A stretch of 64,000 bases of DNA. It comes from Lamprobacter modestohalophilus (GTDB taxonomy: Bacteria > Pseudomonadota > Gammaproteobacteria > Chromatiales > Chromatiaceae). The position numbers and the translations under genes were made by a program. Positions 34,162-46,576 of this stretch are shown here, one piece after another (positions within the stretch are counted from its first letter, which is position 1; the number at the start of each line of letters is the position of its first letter). The notes beneath the pieces are model-generated. The model was given only the letters and a program-made list of their open reading frames with translations. It did no database searches and was not told the DNA's origin. The stretch lies in contig NZ_NRRY01000001.1 in NCBI RefSeq assembly GCF_016583905.1, positions 124,001 to 188,000 on the forward strand, written 5' to 3'.

Positions 34162-35178
34162 TCAGCGCGACCAGAAGCCACGGATGCCGGCGACCCCCTG
34201 GGCGCCATGGCTGATTGCAGTCTCGAGATCGCCTTCGTCGACGCCACCGAGCGCATAGACGGGTAGGCAGGCTCGATCGACCAGCTTAGCAAAGGTCGGC
34301 CATCCGAGGGGCGTCGCGTCTGGGTGGCTTTGCGTGTGCTGTACAGGGGACAACAAGGCGTATTCCAGGTCCAGCGCGGCGGATTTGGCGAGCGCCTCGG
34401 CACTGTGGCACGAGGCTCCTAGCAGCGACCTGTTGATCCGCGGGCGCTCGGTCAACGCCGCAAGCCGGGCCTCAGTCAGATGCAGACCGTCACCGGGTAG
34501 TTCGCGGGCGAGATCCGGATCGCAGTTGAGCACCAGCTGCGCACCCGCCTGACGGCAAACGGGGGCGCAGGCCTGTGCGAGTGCCGCGTAGGCAAGGGCC
34601 TCCAAGTCCGGCGCACGCAGCTGCACGATGCGCGCGCCGGTGCGGGCGAGTACCTGCGAGAGCTGAGCCACGAAGGCGTCGGTCTGGCGCGGCTCGGGAC
34701 CGGTGATCAGGTAGCGGCTCGGCAAGCGCAGCGCATTGATCACGGGCCGGTCAGCGGCAGGAAAACGCTCGGGCTGCATGTCTGCCGGCAGCTGCCAATC
34801 CAGTGCCTGGCCCTCGCGCCCATGTGGATGGCCCTGATAGCTGAGGACGCGATGAATGTCGAGCAGCACCAGCCGGTCGCCATAGTCATGGCGCAGGCGG
34901 ATCAGCGGCCTCGAGGCCGTGACTTGGATGCCAAGCTCCTCATCGAGTTCGCGGGCCAAGCCTTGCTCGACCGATTCGTCAGGCTCGAGCTTGCCACCTG
35001 GGAACTCCCAAAGACCCCCCTGATGCACGCCGATGGGTCGCTTGGCGATCAGCACACGGCCTTGGGCATCACTGATGACGCCAGCGGCGACGTGGATCAG
35101 TTTGGGGTCTTGCGACTCGTTGGAATGAGCCACAGGCTGGCTAGGTTCGGTACTCGGCGTTGATGCGGACATACTCAT
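34162..35178 (-). CDS. mutT: Nudix hydrolase fused to a ThiE-like domain (MutT-type)
   Basis: The 338-residue protein has an N-terminal Nudix domain with a complete box (GGKLEPDESVEQGLARELDEELGI; GX5EX7REUXEEXGU pattern), as in MutT 8-oxo-dGTP sanitising enzymes. Residues ~170-338 resemble thiamine-phosphate synthase (YLITGPEP; DGLHLTEARLAAL; GLYALGGVDEGD-like VYALGGVDEGD). The fused form is common in gammaproteobacteria next to argJ. The ThiE part lacks the usual Q-x-D after DGxHL, so thiamine synthesis is unlikely and its role is unknown. It overlaps argJ by 38 nt. Confidence 0.88.
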   Translation of the reverse strand: MSMSASTPSTEPSQPVAHSNESQDPKLIHVAAGVISDAQGRVLIAKRPIGVHQGGLWEFPGGKLEPDESVEQGLARELDEELGIQVTASRPLIRLRHDYGDRLVLLDIHRVLSYQGHPHGREGQALDWQLPADMQPERFPAADRPVINALRLPSRYLITGPEPRQTDAFVAQLSQVLARTGARIVQLRAPDLEALAYAALAQACAPVCRQAGAQLVLNCDPDLARELPGDGLHLTEARLAALTERPRINRSLLGASCHSAEALAKSAALDLEYALLSPVQHTQSHPDATPLGWPTFAKLVDRACLPVYALGGVDEGDLETAISHGAQGVAGIRGFWSR

Positions 35179-36406
35179 AAGAGATGTCGCAGGTTAGGAG
35201 CCGAGCGCTGCCGGTGCCGCGGCCGAGATCGACGCGAATACTGAAGGCATCCTTGGCCATGACAGCCTGCCCATCTTGCTCCTGGTAGCCCGGATCGCGG
35301 CCACCGTGCGAGACGATCAGCACCTCGTCGAGCCAGATGCGCACCTTGTCGATGTCGAGGTCCTCAAGTCCGGCGCGGCCGACCGCGGCGAGGATGCGCC
35401 CCCAATTTGGATCAGAGGCAAACAGGGCGGTCTTGACCAACGGAGAATGGGCGATGGTATCGGCGACCTGTCGTGCCTCGGCTGCCGTGCGCGCCTCGCC
35501 GATCTCGATGCTAACCAGCTTGGTTGCCCCCTCGCCGTCGCGGACGATCGCACGGGCGAGTTCGTCACAGAGCGCATTGAGCGCCTGCTGAAAGGCCTCG
35601 AGTTCCGTCGCCTCGTGCCCCGTCGAGGCTGGGTCATCAAGCGGTGGATTGCCGGCAGTGCCGGTGGCGGCGAGCACACAGGCATCGTTGGTCGAGGTAT
35701 CACCATCGATGCTGATGGCGTTGAAGGAGCCATCGACGGCCTGGGATAGACAACGCTGAAGGCAAGCTGGGGTCACTGCGGCATCGGTCGCGATGAAGGC
35801 GAGCATGGTCGCCATATCCGGCCGAATCATGCCGGCGCCCTTGGCGATGCCGGTTATGGACACTTGCCGGTCCCCGAGCATCAGCTGCCGAGTGGCGCGC
35901 TTGGGCCGGGTATCGGTGGTCATGATCGCGCGGGCGGCGGCATCCCAACCGTTTTCGTCGAGCGCTGCAATGGCTTGAGGCAGTGCCGCCGTGAGCCGCT
36001 CGACCGGCAGGTATTCGCCGATGACGCCGGTCGAGAACGGCAATACCTGCGCCGGACCGACTTGGGTCAGTGCTGCCAACGCACGACAACAGGTGCGAGC
36101 GTCCTCGAGCCCACGGGCACCGGTGCCGGCATTGGCGTTGCCGGCGTTGATCAACAGCCAGCGCGGTGCCTCGGCGGCGAGGTGCTCGCGCGCCACGGTC
36201 ACCGGTGCAGCACAAAACGCATTGCGGGTGAAGGTGGCGGCGCATGTTGTGCCCTCCGCCAACGCGATCAGGACTAGATCGTCGCGATCGCGATAACGGA
36301 TAGCGGCAGGTATCGAGGCGAGGCGAACGCCACCAACGTTTATCGCGCCTGGCCAATCCGGACGATGAGACGCCTGTTTCAGGGGACCGGGTGCATCAAG
36401 GGTCAT
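35141..36406 (-). CDS. argJ: Bifunctional ornithine acetyltransferase / N-acetylglutamate synthase
   Basis: This 421-residue protein transfers acetyl from N-acetylornithine to glutamate in arginine synthesis. The autocleavage nucleophile Thr is in the conserved GAGMIRPDMATMLAFIATDA stretch (about residue 195). Other motifs include INAGNANAGTGARG and the C-terminal DISYEYVRINAEYRT. Length is close to the usual ~405. It lies between secA and the MutT fusion, a frequent gammaproteobacterial arrangement. Confidence 0.93.
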   Translation of the reverse strand: MTLDAPGPLKQASHRPDWPGAINVGGVRLASIPAAIRYRDRDDLVLIALAEGTTCAATFTRNAFCAAPVTVAREHLAAEAPRWLLINAGNANAGTGARGLEDARTCCRALAALTQVGPAQVLPFSTGVIGEYLPVERLTAALPQAIAALDENGWDAAARAIMTTDTRPKRATRQLMLGDRQVSITGIAKGAGMIRPDMATMLAFIATDAAVTPACLQRCLSQAVDGSFNAISIDGDTSTNDACVLAATGTAGNPPLDDPASTGHEATELEAFQQALNALCDELARAIVRDGEGATKLVSIEIGEARTAAEARQVADTIAHSPLVKTALFASDPNWGRILAAVGRAGLEDLDIDKVRIWLDEVLIVSHGGRDPGYQEQDGQAVMAKDAFSIRVDLGRGTGSARLLTCDISYEYVRINAEYRT

Positions 36407-36433
36407 CGTCTGGTCACTGCTCGCCGCTGTGGA

Positions 36434-39271
<2,838 letters not shown>

Positions 39272-39379
39272 GATTGGGGCTCTGTAGTAGTGGGCAGAAA
39301 TTTGCCCGGAATGATACCGGAGTCGAACCGGGAGCGCAGATCTGGTCGGCGCGCTTGGCGCGCTGGTGCGGAATCAAAG

Positions 39380-39412
39380 ACGCCGGGAGCCTCTGACGAA
39401 GGCCCCCGGCGT
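39380..39412 (-). terminator. Strong terminator after the M23 peptidase gene
   Basis: On the leftward strand ACGCCGGGGGCCT-tcgtcag-AGGCTCCCGGCGT forms a 13-bp stem with one G-T pair, followed by CTTTGATT. It separates the M23 gene from secA, giving them distinct transcripts. Confidence 0.65.
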
Positions 39413-39538
39413 GATCGATACCGGCTCAACCGATGGATAGCTGTTTGGCGCTCCGGCCGCTAATCTAAATCGATGATTACTCAGTTCATGCGCGCGTAAG
39501 GGTCGTTGCTGGTGGGGGAGGCGGTGCTGCGATCTGCC

Positions 39539-40459
39539 TTAGAGGCGCGCCAGTCGCGAACGCTCGCTGAGGTCGAGAAAGCGCATGGGATCCAGTGCCT
39601 CGCCATCGCGGCGAACCTCAAAGTGGACATGGGGGCCTGTTGAGCGTCCGGTCGATCCGAGCTTGGCAATCACTTGGCCCTTGGTGACGAGGTCGCCTTT
39701 GTTGACGATGTTACTTGAATTGTGGGCGTAGCGAGTCTCGAGCCCGTCCGGATGCCTGATCTCGACGATCTTGCCGTAGCCGGTCTTACGTCCTGAGAAG
39801 ATCACCAAGCCATCGGCCATGGCAACGATATCAGACCCATGCTTGCCCGAGATATCGATGCCCTTGTGCATGCTGCGCCGTCCGCTGATCGGATGGCGGC
39901 GCATGCCAAAGGTTGAGGTTACAACGCCGCCAGTGGTCAGTGGCCAGCCATCTGGTATCGTGTGGCTCTTGAGGTCTCGCTCCATGATCAGGGTTTCGAG
40001 CAAGACCAGCTTGCGTTTGCGGTCGCCGAGTTCGGCGAGCACCTTGGCGAGATCCTGTGCAACCTCGTCAACCTTGTTCTCGCGCAAGTTCACCTTCTCT
40101 GGGCCGCCACCGGACGGTGCTGGCTGGAGGAAGTTGAATTCATCGACATCAAGACCGGACATCTCGACAAGACGCTGGCCTAGGGCGTTGATTCGGAGGA
40201 CTTCGGCCTGCAACTGACCAACGCGGATCGCGATGCTGTCTAGCTCCGCATCAGCGTCCTGAGTGGGGGCGCCACTGACGCGGTGTCGGTTGTTGAGGTG
40301 AGAGAGGACGGTCGCGAGGTCGGTGTGCGTCTGCGCTGAGAAGCGGTGATGACCGAGCCAGAAACCGCTTGCACCGGCCAGAAGGGCCACCAGCATTAGG
40401 GTGAGAAGGCCTGTGGAGCTATAGCCGAATTGAGAGTCACTGTCGTTGAGCCGTCGCAT
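39539..40459 (-). CDS. M23 (LytM) family peptidoglycan peptidase
   Basis: The 306-residue protein has a single N-terminal membrane anchor (LLTLMLVALLAGASGFWLG), a coiled coil (~70-165) and a C-terminal LytM domain. Zinc ligands are in MHKGIDISG and HVHFEVRRDG; HPDGLETRYAHNSS completes the fold. Such enzymes cut cross-links or activate amidases at the cell wall. The gene between secA and DciA is conserved in position in many gammaproteobacteria. It diverges from the DciA gene with 180 nt between. Confidence 0.88.
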   Translation of the reverse strand: MRRLNDSDSQFGYSSTGLLTLMLVALLAGASGFWLGHHRFSAQTHTDLATVLSHLNNRHRVSGAPTQDADAELDSIAIRVGQLQAEVLRINALGQRLVEMSGLDVDEFNFLQPAPSGGGPEKVNLRENKVDEVAQDLAKVLAELGDRKRKLVLLETLIMERDLKSHTIPDGWPLTTGGVVTSTFGMRRHPISGRRSMHKGIDISGKHGSDIVAMADGLVIFSGRKTGYGKIVEIRHPDGLETRYAHNSSNIVNKGDLVTKGQVIAKLGSTGRSTGPHVHFEVRRDGEALDPMRFLDLSERSRLARL

Positions 40460-40638
40460 CGTTTCTCCGAGCAGTCTAAGTCATTTGCCGCCGCCACTGG
40501 TCATCGAGACCAAATGACGTCTGCAATCAGGCCCAGTCTGAACCTCGCGCTATCGCAGACTCTCCGAGTCGGGCAAGTTCTGTCGATGCGTTTGAGCCAA
40601 GACTGGACAGCGTGATCGAAAACGCTGAGGCTCGAACC

Positions 40639-41097
40639 ATGGCCAAGTCCACAGCGCATATTCGCCGTCATTTACGCGCGAGCGAACCCATCGCGGCGCT
40701 GCTCGATGAGATCGAGCGGCGCGAACGGTTACTGAGCGAGCTGCGGCTGCGTTTGCCAGCCGATCTGGCCAAGCACTGCAGCCAGGCTACCCTCTCAGCG
40801 GGTGAACTCACGTTGTTTGTTGATTCCCCCGTTTGGGCCGACCGATTTCGGTTTCTCTGCCCTGAACTGATCGGTTCTGTTTTGATCAACGGCCCTGCCG
40901 CGGTCGATGCCGAGGTGAAGGCCTGTAAGGTGCGCGTCCTTCCGCCATCGTTTCACTCCATGGCGCCGTTACCGCGCCCGGTACAGGGGCGTGTCGGCGT
41001 TAACCAGGAGAGCAGCAGCACTGATGAGGCTGGCCGCTCGCCGTTGTCCGAGGCGCTCGCACGCCTTGCTCGAACCCTGGGTCAATCGTTACGCTGA
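40639..41097 (+). CDS. dciA: DciA-family (DUF721) replicative-helicase loader
   Basis: The 152-residue protein matches DUF721/DciA (AHIRRHLRASEPIAALLDEIERRERLLSELRLRLPADLAKHC; LTLFVDSPVWADRFRFL), which loads DnaB where DnaC/DnaI are absent. The ATG at 40639 has GAGG about 10 nt upstream and is preferred to the GTG at 40612. The C-terminal third (~110-152) is variable. It sits alone on the rightward strand between lpxC and the M23 gene, a common position in this class of bacteria. Confidence 0.8.
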   Translation: MAKSTAHIRRHLRASEPIAALLDEIERRERLLSELRLRLPADLAKHCSQATLSAGELTLFVDSPVWADRFRFLCPELIGSVLINGPAAVDAEVKACKVRVLPPSFHSMAPLPRPVQGRVGVNQESSSTDEAGRSPLSEALARLARTLGQSLR

Positions 41098-41169
41098 CCT
41101 CCTTGGTGCGTTGCCACCCCAAACGATGAATGCTTGTTTCGCGGTAGCTCGAGTGTCTTGGTGCCTAGT

Positions 41170-42084
41170 CTAGAGGCTCGCCGCCACCGGTACGCCGTAG
41201 CGAATGGGAACCTCGACGTTGTCGTCAAAGGTCACTTCTTCCCAAGCCGATTGATCGGCGAGCAGGGTCCGTAAGAGTCGGTTGTTCAATGCATGGCCAG
41301 ACTTGTGGCCGCGGAACGCGCCGATGAGCGGATGGCCGAGCAGGTACAGATCGCCGATCGCGTCGAGGATCTTGTGCTTGACGAACTCGTCTTCGTAGCG
41401 CAGGCCGCCTTCGTTCAAGACGCGGAAATCGTCGACTACGACCGCGTTGTCGAGGCTGCCACCGAGCGCCAAGTCTTGCTGCTGTAGTGCTTCGATATCA
41501 CGTAAGAAGCCAAAGGTGCGAGCACGACTGACCTCTTTGACGAACGAGGTCGTCGAGAAGTCAATGGTTGCGGTCTGTAATCGCGAGGCGAAGACGGGGT
41601 GGTCGAAGTCGATTGAAAACTCGACCTTGAAGCCATCAAACGGGTCGAAGCGGGCGTATTTGTCCCCGTCCTCGACGATAATCGGCTTCTTGATGGCAAT
41701 GAAGCGACGTGGGCGATTTTGCTCCTCGATCCCGGCAGATTGCAGCAGGAACACGAATGGCGCTGCGCTGCCATCCATGATCGGAACCTCGGCTGCGCTC
41801 AGGTCGACAAAAGCGTTATCGATACCAAGGCCGGCGAAGGCCGAAAGCAGATGCTCAACGGTCGAGACGCGGACGTCGCCGTTGGTGAGGGTTGTCGACA
41901 GCCTGGTGTCGCCAACATTCAGCGGGTTGGCCCGAATATCAACGATAGGGTCGAGGTCGATGCGGCGGAAGACGATGCCGGTGTCGGCGGCAGCTGGCCG
42001 AAGCGTCAGATAGACCTTATCGCCGGTATGCAAACCGACGCCGGTCGCCCGAATCACGTTCTTCAGTGTTCGTTGGCGGATCAT
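41170..42084 (-). CDS. lpxC: UDP-3-O-acyl-GlcNAc deacetylase LpxC
   Basis: The 304-residue zinc amidase performs the committed step of lipid A synthesis. It has the N-terminal [39 protein letters not shown]-type motif ([10 protein letters not shown]) and metal-binding [40 protein letters not shown] upstream decides the ATG at 42084. It is the last gene of the division and cell-wall block and appears to have its own promoter, which allows control separate from ftsZ. Confidence 0.96.
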   Translation of the reverse strand: MIRQRTLKNVIRATGVGLHTGDKVYLTLRPAAADTGIVFRRIDLDPIVDIRANPLNVGDTRLSTTLTNGDVRVSTVEHLLSAFAGLGIDNAFVDLSAAEVPIMDGSAAPFVFLLQSAGIEEQNRPRRFIAIKKPIIVEDGDKYARFDPFDGFKVEFSIDFDHPVFASRLQTATIDFSTTSFVKEVSRARTFGFLRDIEALQQQDLALGGSLDNAVVVDDFRVLNEGGLRYEDEFVKHKILDAIGDLYLLGHPLIGAFRGHKSGHALNNRLLRTLLADQSAWEEVTFDDNVEVPIRYGVPVAASL

Positions 42085-42228
42085 TGGCGCTCCTCCGAGC
42101 GTTGCGGCCGTCGACACCTCGGTGTCGGACCGTATCTTAAGACGTTGTTCGCAGCGCCAACAGTGCCCATCCTTGGGCATTGGCGTCGTGCGCCATTCAA
42201 TGCGTCGATAGGTTAGGGTTTTCCCCGA

Positions 42229-42257
42229 TTTTTATCAAGCTTTGAATGCTATTGCAA
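42229..42257 (-). promoter_or_regulatory. Candidate lpxC promoter
   Basis: On the leftward strand TTGCAA and TAAAAA are 17 nt apart, about 145 nt upstream of the lpxC start. The surrounding ~70 bases are much more AT-rich than the coding sequence. Near-consensus spacing supports a sigma-70 promoter. Confidence 0.4.
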
Positions 42258-42307
42258 GTAAAACGTCTGATATCTAACCAATAATCCATGTTAGGGGTTG
42301 TCCTAGA

Positions 42308-43474
42308 TCAATCCGCTTGGCGGCGCAAGAAGGCCGGGATGTCGAGGTAGTCCAGATCGGCTGCGGTGGCCTCGCCACCGGTCGCCGGACGTTTGTTGCG
42401 AATATAGGCGGGCTGATCCATGTCGCGATAGTCAGGCGCTGAGCTGTCACGCTGATCGTTGTCAACCAGGCGAATCCTTGGCTCGCCACCGCGCACCGCG
42501 AGACGCTCGGCCTTGCGATCACCAAGCCCCGTCGCAACGACCGTCACCCGCAGCTCCTCGTCGAGGTCTGGATCGATGACGGTGCCAACGACCACGGTTG
42601 CATTGTCGTCGGCGAAGTCGCGCACCGTGTTGCCGACCTCGTCGAACTCGCCGATCGTCAGCGTCATGCCTGCCGTGATATTGACCAGGATGCCGTTGGC
42701 TCCGGCGAGATCGATATCCTCCAGCAGCGGGCTGTTGATCGCCTTTTCAGCGGCCTCGCGCGCCCGGTTCTCGCCGGTGGCCGAGCCAGTACCCATCATC
42801 GAGACGCCCATGCCGGACATCACGGTCTTGACGTCGGCGAAGTCGACGTTGATCAGGCCGGGGCGGGTGATCAGCTCGGCGATACCCTGGGTGGCGTTGA
42901 GCAACACGTCATTGGCGGCACTGAAGGCGTCGAGCAGGGTCATCTGTTTGCCGAGCACGGCGAGCAGCTTGTCGTTCGGGATCGTGATCAGCGAGTCGAC
43001 ATGCTTCTCCAGCTCGAGGATGCCATCGATGGCGACCTTGGCGCGCTTGCCGCCCTCGAACACGAACGGCTTGCTGACCACGGCGACGGTGAGGATGCCG
43101 AGTTCGCGTGCGACGGCGGCGACGATCGGCGCGGCACCCGTGCCGGTGCCACCGCCCATGCCAGCGGTAATGAACACCATGTCGGCGCCATCGAGCAGAT
43201 CCTTGATGCGGTCTCGGTCTTCCTCCGCGGCGCGGCGGCCGACGTCCGGATCAGCGCCTGCACCAAGTCCCTTGGTGATGCCGGCGCCCAACTGCAGAAC
43301 CGTCTTGACAGAGACGTTTTCGAGTGCCTGAGCGTCGGTATTGGCGCAGATGAACTCGACGCCTTCGATGTTGGCGGCTGCCATGTGATTGACCGCGTTG
43401 CCGCCACCGCCGCCGACGCCGATGACCTTGATCACGGCATTCTGAGTTTGGGTATCAACTAGCTCGAAGCTCAT
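42308..43474 (-). CDS. ftsZ: Cell-division tubulin homologue FtsZ
   Basis: The 388-residue GTPase forms the Z-ring at midcell. It has the GTP signature GGGTGTGAAPIVAAVARELG, the T7 loop (INVDFADVKTVMSG), and the C-terminal partner-binding peptide DYLDIPAFLRRQAD. GAGGTAAC before the ATG at 43474 fixes the start. It lies 94 nt after ftsA and precedes lpxC. Confidence 0.97.
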   Translation of the reverse strand: MSFELVDTQTQNAVIKVIGVGGGGGNAVNHMAAANIEGVEFICANTDAQALENVSVKTVLQLGAGITKGLGAGADPDVGRRAAEEDRDRIKDLLDGADMVFITAGMGGGTGTGAAPIVAAVARELGILTVAVVSKPFVFEGGKRAKVAIDGILELEKHVDSLITIPNDKLLAVLGKQMTLLDAFSAANDVLLNATQGIAELITRPGLINVDFADVKTVMSGMGVSMMGTGSATGENRAREAAEKAINSPLLEDIDLAGANGILVNITAGMTLTIGEFDEVGNTVRDFADDNATVVVGTVIDPDLDEELRVTVVATGLGDRKAERLAVRGGEPRIRLVDNDQRDSSAPDYRDMDQPAYIRNKRPATGGEATAADLDYLDIPAFLRRQAD

Positions 43475-43568
43475 ATCAGTTACCTCGCGGATTTTGCTGT
43501 TGTGGTCTGTGCTGCAATAGAACCTAATCCCCCTCGGGCCGCGGGGTCTCTCTCGCCCGTCACCATGG

Positions 43569-44789
43569 TTAGAAGCTGCCACTCAACCAGTTGCGTAGGC
43601 GCCCCCAAACGCCCGCGCTCTGGTGCTCAGCGGTACCGGCGAACCGATGCTGCTTGGCGTAGATGAGTAGCCCGACCCCAGCCGCGTAGACTGGGTCGGC
43701 AATGGTGTCTTCCATCCCTGTGACCGACTGGGGTAGGCCGAGTCGAACGGGCATGTGGAAGACCTCTTCGGCCAATTCCACGATGCCTTCCATCTTTGCG
43801 CTGCCGCCGGTGAGCACGACGCCACCGGCGATCAGTTCTTCGAAGCCGCTGCGTCTAAGCTCGTTTTGGAGCAGGTTGAGCAACTCCTCATAGCGCGGCT
43901 CGATCACCTCAGCGAGGGTCTGCCGCGAAAGCTGGCGCGGTGGCCGCTCGCCAATGCTTGGCACCTCGATGTTCTCTTGCCCACCCCTTGACGACAGGGC
44001 GCAGCCATGTTGGATCTTGATGGCCTCGGCGTGCTGTGTCGGTGTGCGCAGGGCCACGGCGATATCGTTGGTCACCTGGTCTCCCGCGATCGGGATCACG
44101 GCAATGTGCCGGATCGCGCCATCGGTGAACACGGCCAGATCAGTCGTGCCGCCGCCGATATCGACGGTGCAGACGCCAAGCTCCTTCTCGTCCTCCTTGA
44201 GGACGGCCAAGGATGAGCTGAGCTGGCCGATGACCAGGTCGTCGACCTCGAGGCCGCAGCGTCGGATGCACTTGACGACGTTTTGCGCGGCACTGACGGC
44301 GCCGGTGACCATGTGCACCCGCGCCTCAAGGCGCACACCGCACATCCCGATTGGCTCGCGGATGCCGTCTTGATCATCGATGATGAATTCCTGCGGCAGG
44401 ATGTGCAGGATCTTTTGGTCGGCTGGGATCGCGACGGCGCGCGCGGCGTCGATGACGCGGTCGACGTCGCCTTGGTTGACCTCGTGCTCCTTGATCGCGG
44501 TGACGCCGTCGCTATTGCGGCTGCGGATATGGCTGCCGCCGATCCCGGCATGCACCGAATGGATCTCGCAGCCCGCCATCAGCTCGGCCTCCTCGACGGC
44601 GCGCTGGATCGACTGCACCGTCGATTCGATGTCGACGACCACGCCTTTCTTGAGGCCGTGCGAGGGGTGCGTGCCCACTCCAATGACCTCGATGGTGTCG
44701 TCAGGCCTGATCTCACCCACCAAGGCGGCCACCTTCGAGGTGCCGATGTCGAGACCGACGACCAGGTTCTTTTCGCTGCGTCTTGCCAT
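43569..44789 (-). CDS. ftsA: Cell-division actin homologue FtsA
   Basis: The 406-residue actin-fold ATPase tethers FtsZ to the membrane. It has VVGLDIGTSKVAALVGEI (phosphate 1), GVCTVDIGGGTTDLAVF (phosphate 2) and VVLTGGSAKMEGI (adenosine). The C-terminus ends in a short amphipathic helix (GRLRNWLSGSF) that binds the membrane. It lies 25 nt after ftsQ. Confidence 0.96.
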   Translation of the reverse strand: MARRSEKNLVVGLDIGTSKVAALVGEIRPDDTIEVIGVGTHPSHGLKKGVVVDIESTVQSIQRAVEEAELMAGCEIHSVHAGIGGSHIRSRNSDGVTAIKEHEVNQGDVDRVIDAARAVAIPADQKILHILPQEFIIDDQDGIREPIGMCGVRLEARVHMVTGAVSAAQNVVKCIRRCGLEVDDLVIGQLSSSLAVLKEDEKELGVCTVDIGGGTTDLAVFTDGAIRHIAVIPIAGDQVTNDIAVALRTPTQHAEAIKIQHGCALSSRGGQENIEVPSIGERPPRQLSRQTLAEVIEPRYEELLNLLQNELRRSGFEELIAGGVVLTGGSAKMEGIVELAEEVFHMPVRLGLPQSVTGMEDTIADPVYAAGVGLLIYAKQHRFAGTAEHQSAGVWGRLRNWLSGSF

Positions 44790-44814
44790 GCAGATCCGCT
44801 CCGATATTTAGAAT

Positions 44815-45597
44815 TCAGTTAGCCGCGATGCGCTTGGGGCCGCCAGCGCTGTTGCCGACCGGCAGCCAGCGCACCGCGAGGCCATTGGCGTAGCGGAGAT
44901 CGAGTCGGGTTGGGATGCCGATCGCCTCGATTTGGCTGTAGGCAGCGATCAAGCGCTCGAGCCGCTGTTCGACCTCATCGGTGCCGAGCAGCACGTCGGT
45001 GCCGCCGAGCAGCTCGATCGACCAGTCGCCCCGCGCATCGCGCTGGACCCCGTCGACGATCAGTCCGAGCGCGAGCAGTCGCGAGCCCCAATCGAGGAAG
45101 CGGTTGACCACCTCCGGTGCTTGTTCATCATTGGCAGCGCCGAGGCGCGCCAGCCCAGCCGGTAGCCGCCCATCGCTGGGGCGGAATACCACGCCATCCT
45201 CGGTGACCAGCCCACTTTCATTCCAGCGCGCAAGCGCGCTGTGCTCGCGCACCCTGACCTGAATACGGTCGGGCCAGATCCGGCGTGTCGTCGCCTGCTC
45301 GACCCAAGGCAAAGCCTGTACCCGAGCGCGGAGCGTCGCCAGATTCTGGGTCAGGATGCCGCCGGTGATCTCTTTGCTAATGGTCTGCTGCAGGGCCTCG
45401 CGCGAGAGTCCATGCATCTCGCCGTCGATACTGACGACGCGAACCGGCAGCAGTACCGGCTCCCATTGCAGGCCGATCCAGCCGGCGCCGATCAGCCCAC
45501 AGAGCAGCAGGACTGCGGTCAACAGTCGGGCGATGATGCTCAGCCGCGTCCTGGGTCGAACGGACGGTTGTTGAAGCTCATGGGTTGGCTCAGTCAT
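44815..45597 (-). CDS. ftsQ: Cell-division protein FtsQ
   Basis: The 260-residue bitopic protein has a cytoplasmic start, one membrane span (IIARLLTAVLLLCGLIGAGWIGL), a POTRA domain (LPVRVVSIDGEMHGLSREALQQTISKEI) and the C-terminal FtsQ/DivIB domain (WNESGLVTEDGVVF; RLDLRYANGLAVRW). It links FtsB/FtsL to the early divisome. The ATG at 45597 overlaps the end of ddl by 8 nt. An upstream start in ddl would add an unlikely tail. Confidence 0.92.
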   Translation of the reverse strand: MTEPTHELQQPSVRPRTRLSIIARLLTAVLLLCGLIGAGWIGLQWEPVLLPVRVVSIDGEMHGLSREALQQTISKEITGGILTQNLATLRARVQALPWVEQATTRRIWPDRIQVRVREHSALARWNESGLVTEDGVVFRPSDGRLPAGLARLGAANDEQAPEVVNRFLDWGSRLLALGLIVDGVQRDARGDWSIELLGGTDVLLGTDEVEQRLERLIAAYSQIEAIGIPTRLDLRYANGLAVRWLPVGNSAGGPKRIAAN

Positions 45598-46576
45598 GGG
45601 AGGGGGTCTCCAGCATGCTGGTCTCGAGGATGCGTGCACAGAGGCTGTCGAAGTCGATGCCGGCGGTTTGGGCGGCCATCGGCACCAGGCTGTGATCCGT
45701 CATCCCAGGGATGGTGTTGACCTCCAGCAGCCTGGGGTTACCGGCCTCGTCGAGCATGAAGTCGACGCGGCCCCAACCGCTGCCGCCGACGGCGTGGAAG
45801 GCCTTAAGGCACAGCGCCTGATACTCGGTCTCGATGGACTCCGGCAGTCCGCAGGGGCAGAGGTACGAGGTGCTATTGGCCTGATACTTGGCGTCGAAGT
45901 CATAGAAGACGTTCGGTGTCTCGAGCCGGATGAGCGGTAGCGCCTGCTCGCCGAGGATGGCGCAGGTGTACTCTGCACCGGTCAACCAGCGCTCGGCGAG
46001 AACAACAGCATCGAGCTTGGCCGCTTCATGCCAGGCTGCGATCAACTCGTCGCGGTCATTGGCGCGCGCCATGCCCAGGCTGGAGCCCTCGTGGGCCGGT
46101 TTGATCATCAGCGGAAACCCGAGGTCAACCGCCTGCTGGAGATCGGCCTCGTCGAGGATCAGCGCGAACTCGGCGGTCGGTAGGCCAGCGCCGCCCCAGA
46201 CCCGCTTGGTGCGGTACTTGTCCATGCCGATCGCCGAGCCGAGCACGCCGGAGCCGGTGTAGGGCAGTCCCAAGGTTTCGAGTGCTCCCTGGATTTGGCC
46301 ATCTTCACCGCCGCGCCCGTGCAAGATCAGGAAGGCGCGATCAAAGCGCTGTGGGTTCAGCACCTGGAATAGGGCACTGCCGGGATGGTCGGCCGGGTCA
46401 AGCGGTGTGACATCGATGCCCAGGCGCTGCAGTGCAGCCAGCACGGCGGCGCCGCTCCTGAGCGAGATCGGGCGCTCTTCGGAGCTGCCGCCCAGGATCA
46501 GCGCAACCCGTCCGTAGCGTGCCGGATCAATGGGCTCGAGGGCCAAGGTCTTGGGGTTTGGAGCCAAGCTCGTCAT
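45590..46576 (-). CDS. ddl: D-alanine-D-alanine ligase
   Basis: This 328-residue ATP-grasp enzyme makes the D-Ala-D-Ala dipeptide that MurF adds. Motifs include LILGGSSEERPISLRSG, FLILHGRGGEDGQIQGALE, PLMIKPAHEGSSLGMARA and the C-terminal WGRVDFMLDEAGNPRLLEVNTIPGMT. Overlaps of 4 nt with murB and 8 nt with ftsQ indicate a tight operon. Confidence 0.95.
   Translation of the reverse strand: MTSLAPNPKTLALEPIDPARYGRVALILGGSSEERPISLRSGAAVLAALQRLGIDVTPLDPADHPGSALFQVLNPQRFDRAFLILHGRGGEDGQIQGALETLGLPYTGSGVLGSAIGMDKYRTKRVWGGAGLPTAEFALILDEADLQQAVDLGFPLMIKPAHEGSSLGMARANDRDELIAAWHEAAKLDAVVLAERWLTGAEYTCAILGEQALPLIRLETPNVFYDFDAKYQANSTSYLCPCGLPESIETEYQALCLKAFHAVGGSGWGRVDFMLDEAGNPRLLEVNTIPGMTDHSLVPMAAQTAGIDFDSLCARILETSMLETPSHD

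Noticed and set aside
39316-39333. tRNA T-arm-like sequence (CCGG-TTCGACT-CCGG on the leftward strand) upstream of secA
   Set aside because: No matching acceptor, D-arm or anticodon arm could be built around it, so it is not a tRNA; an attachment-site relic could not be shown.
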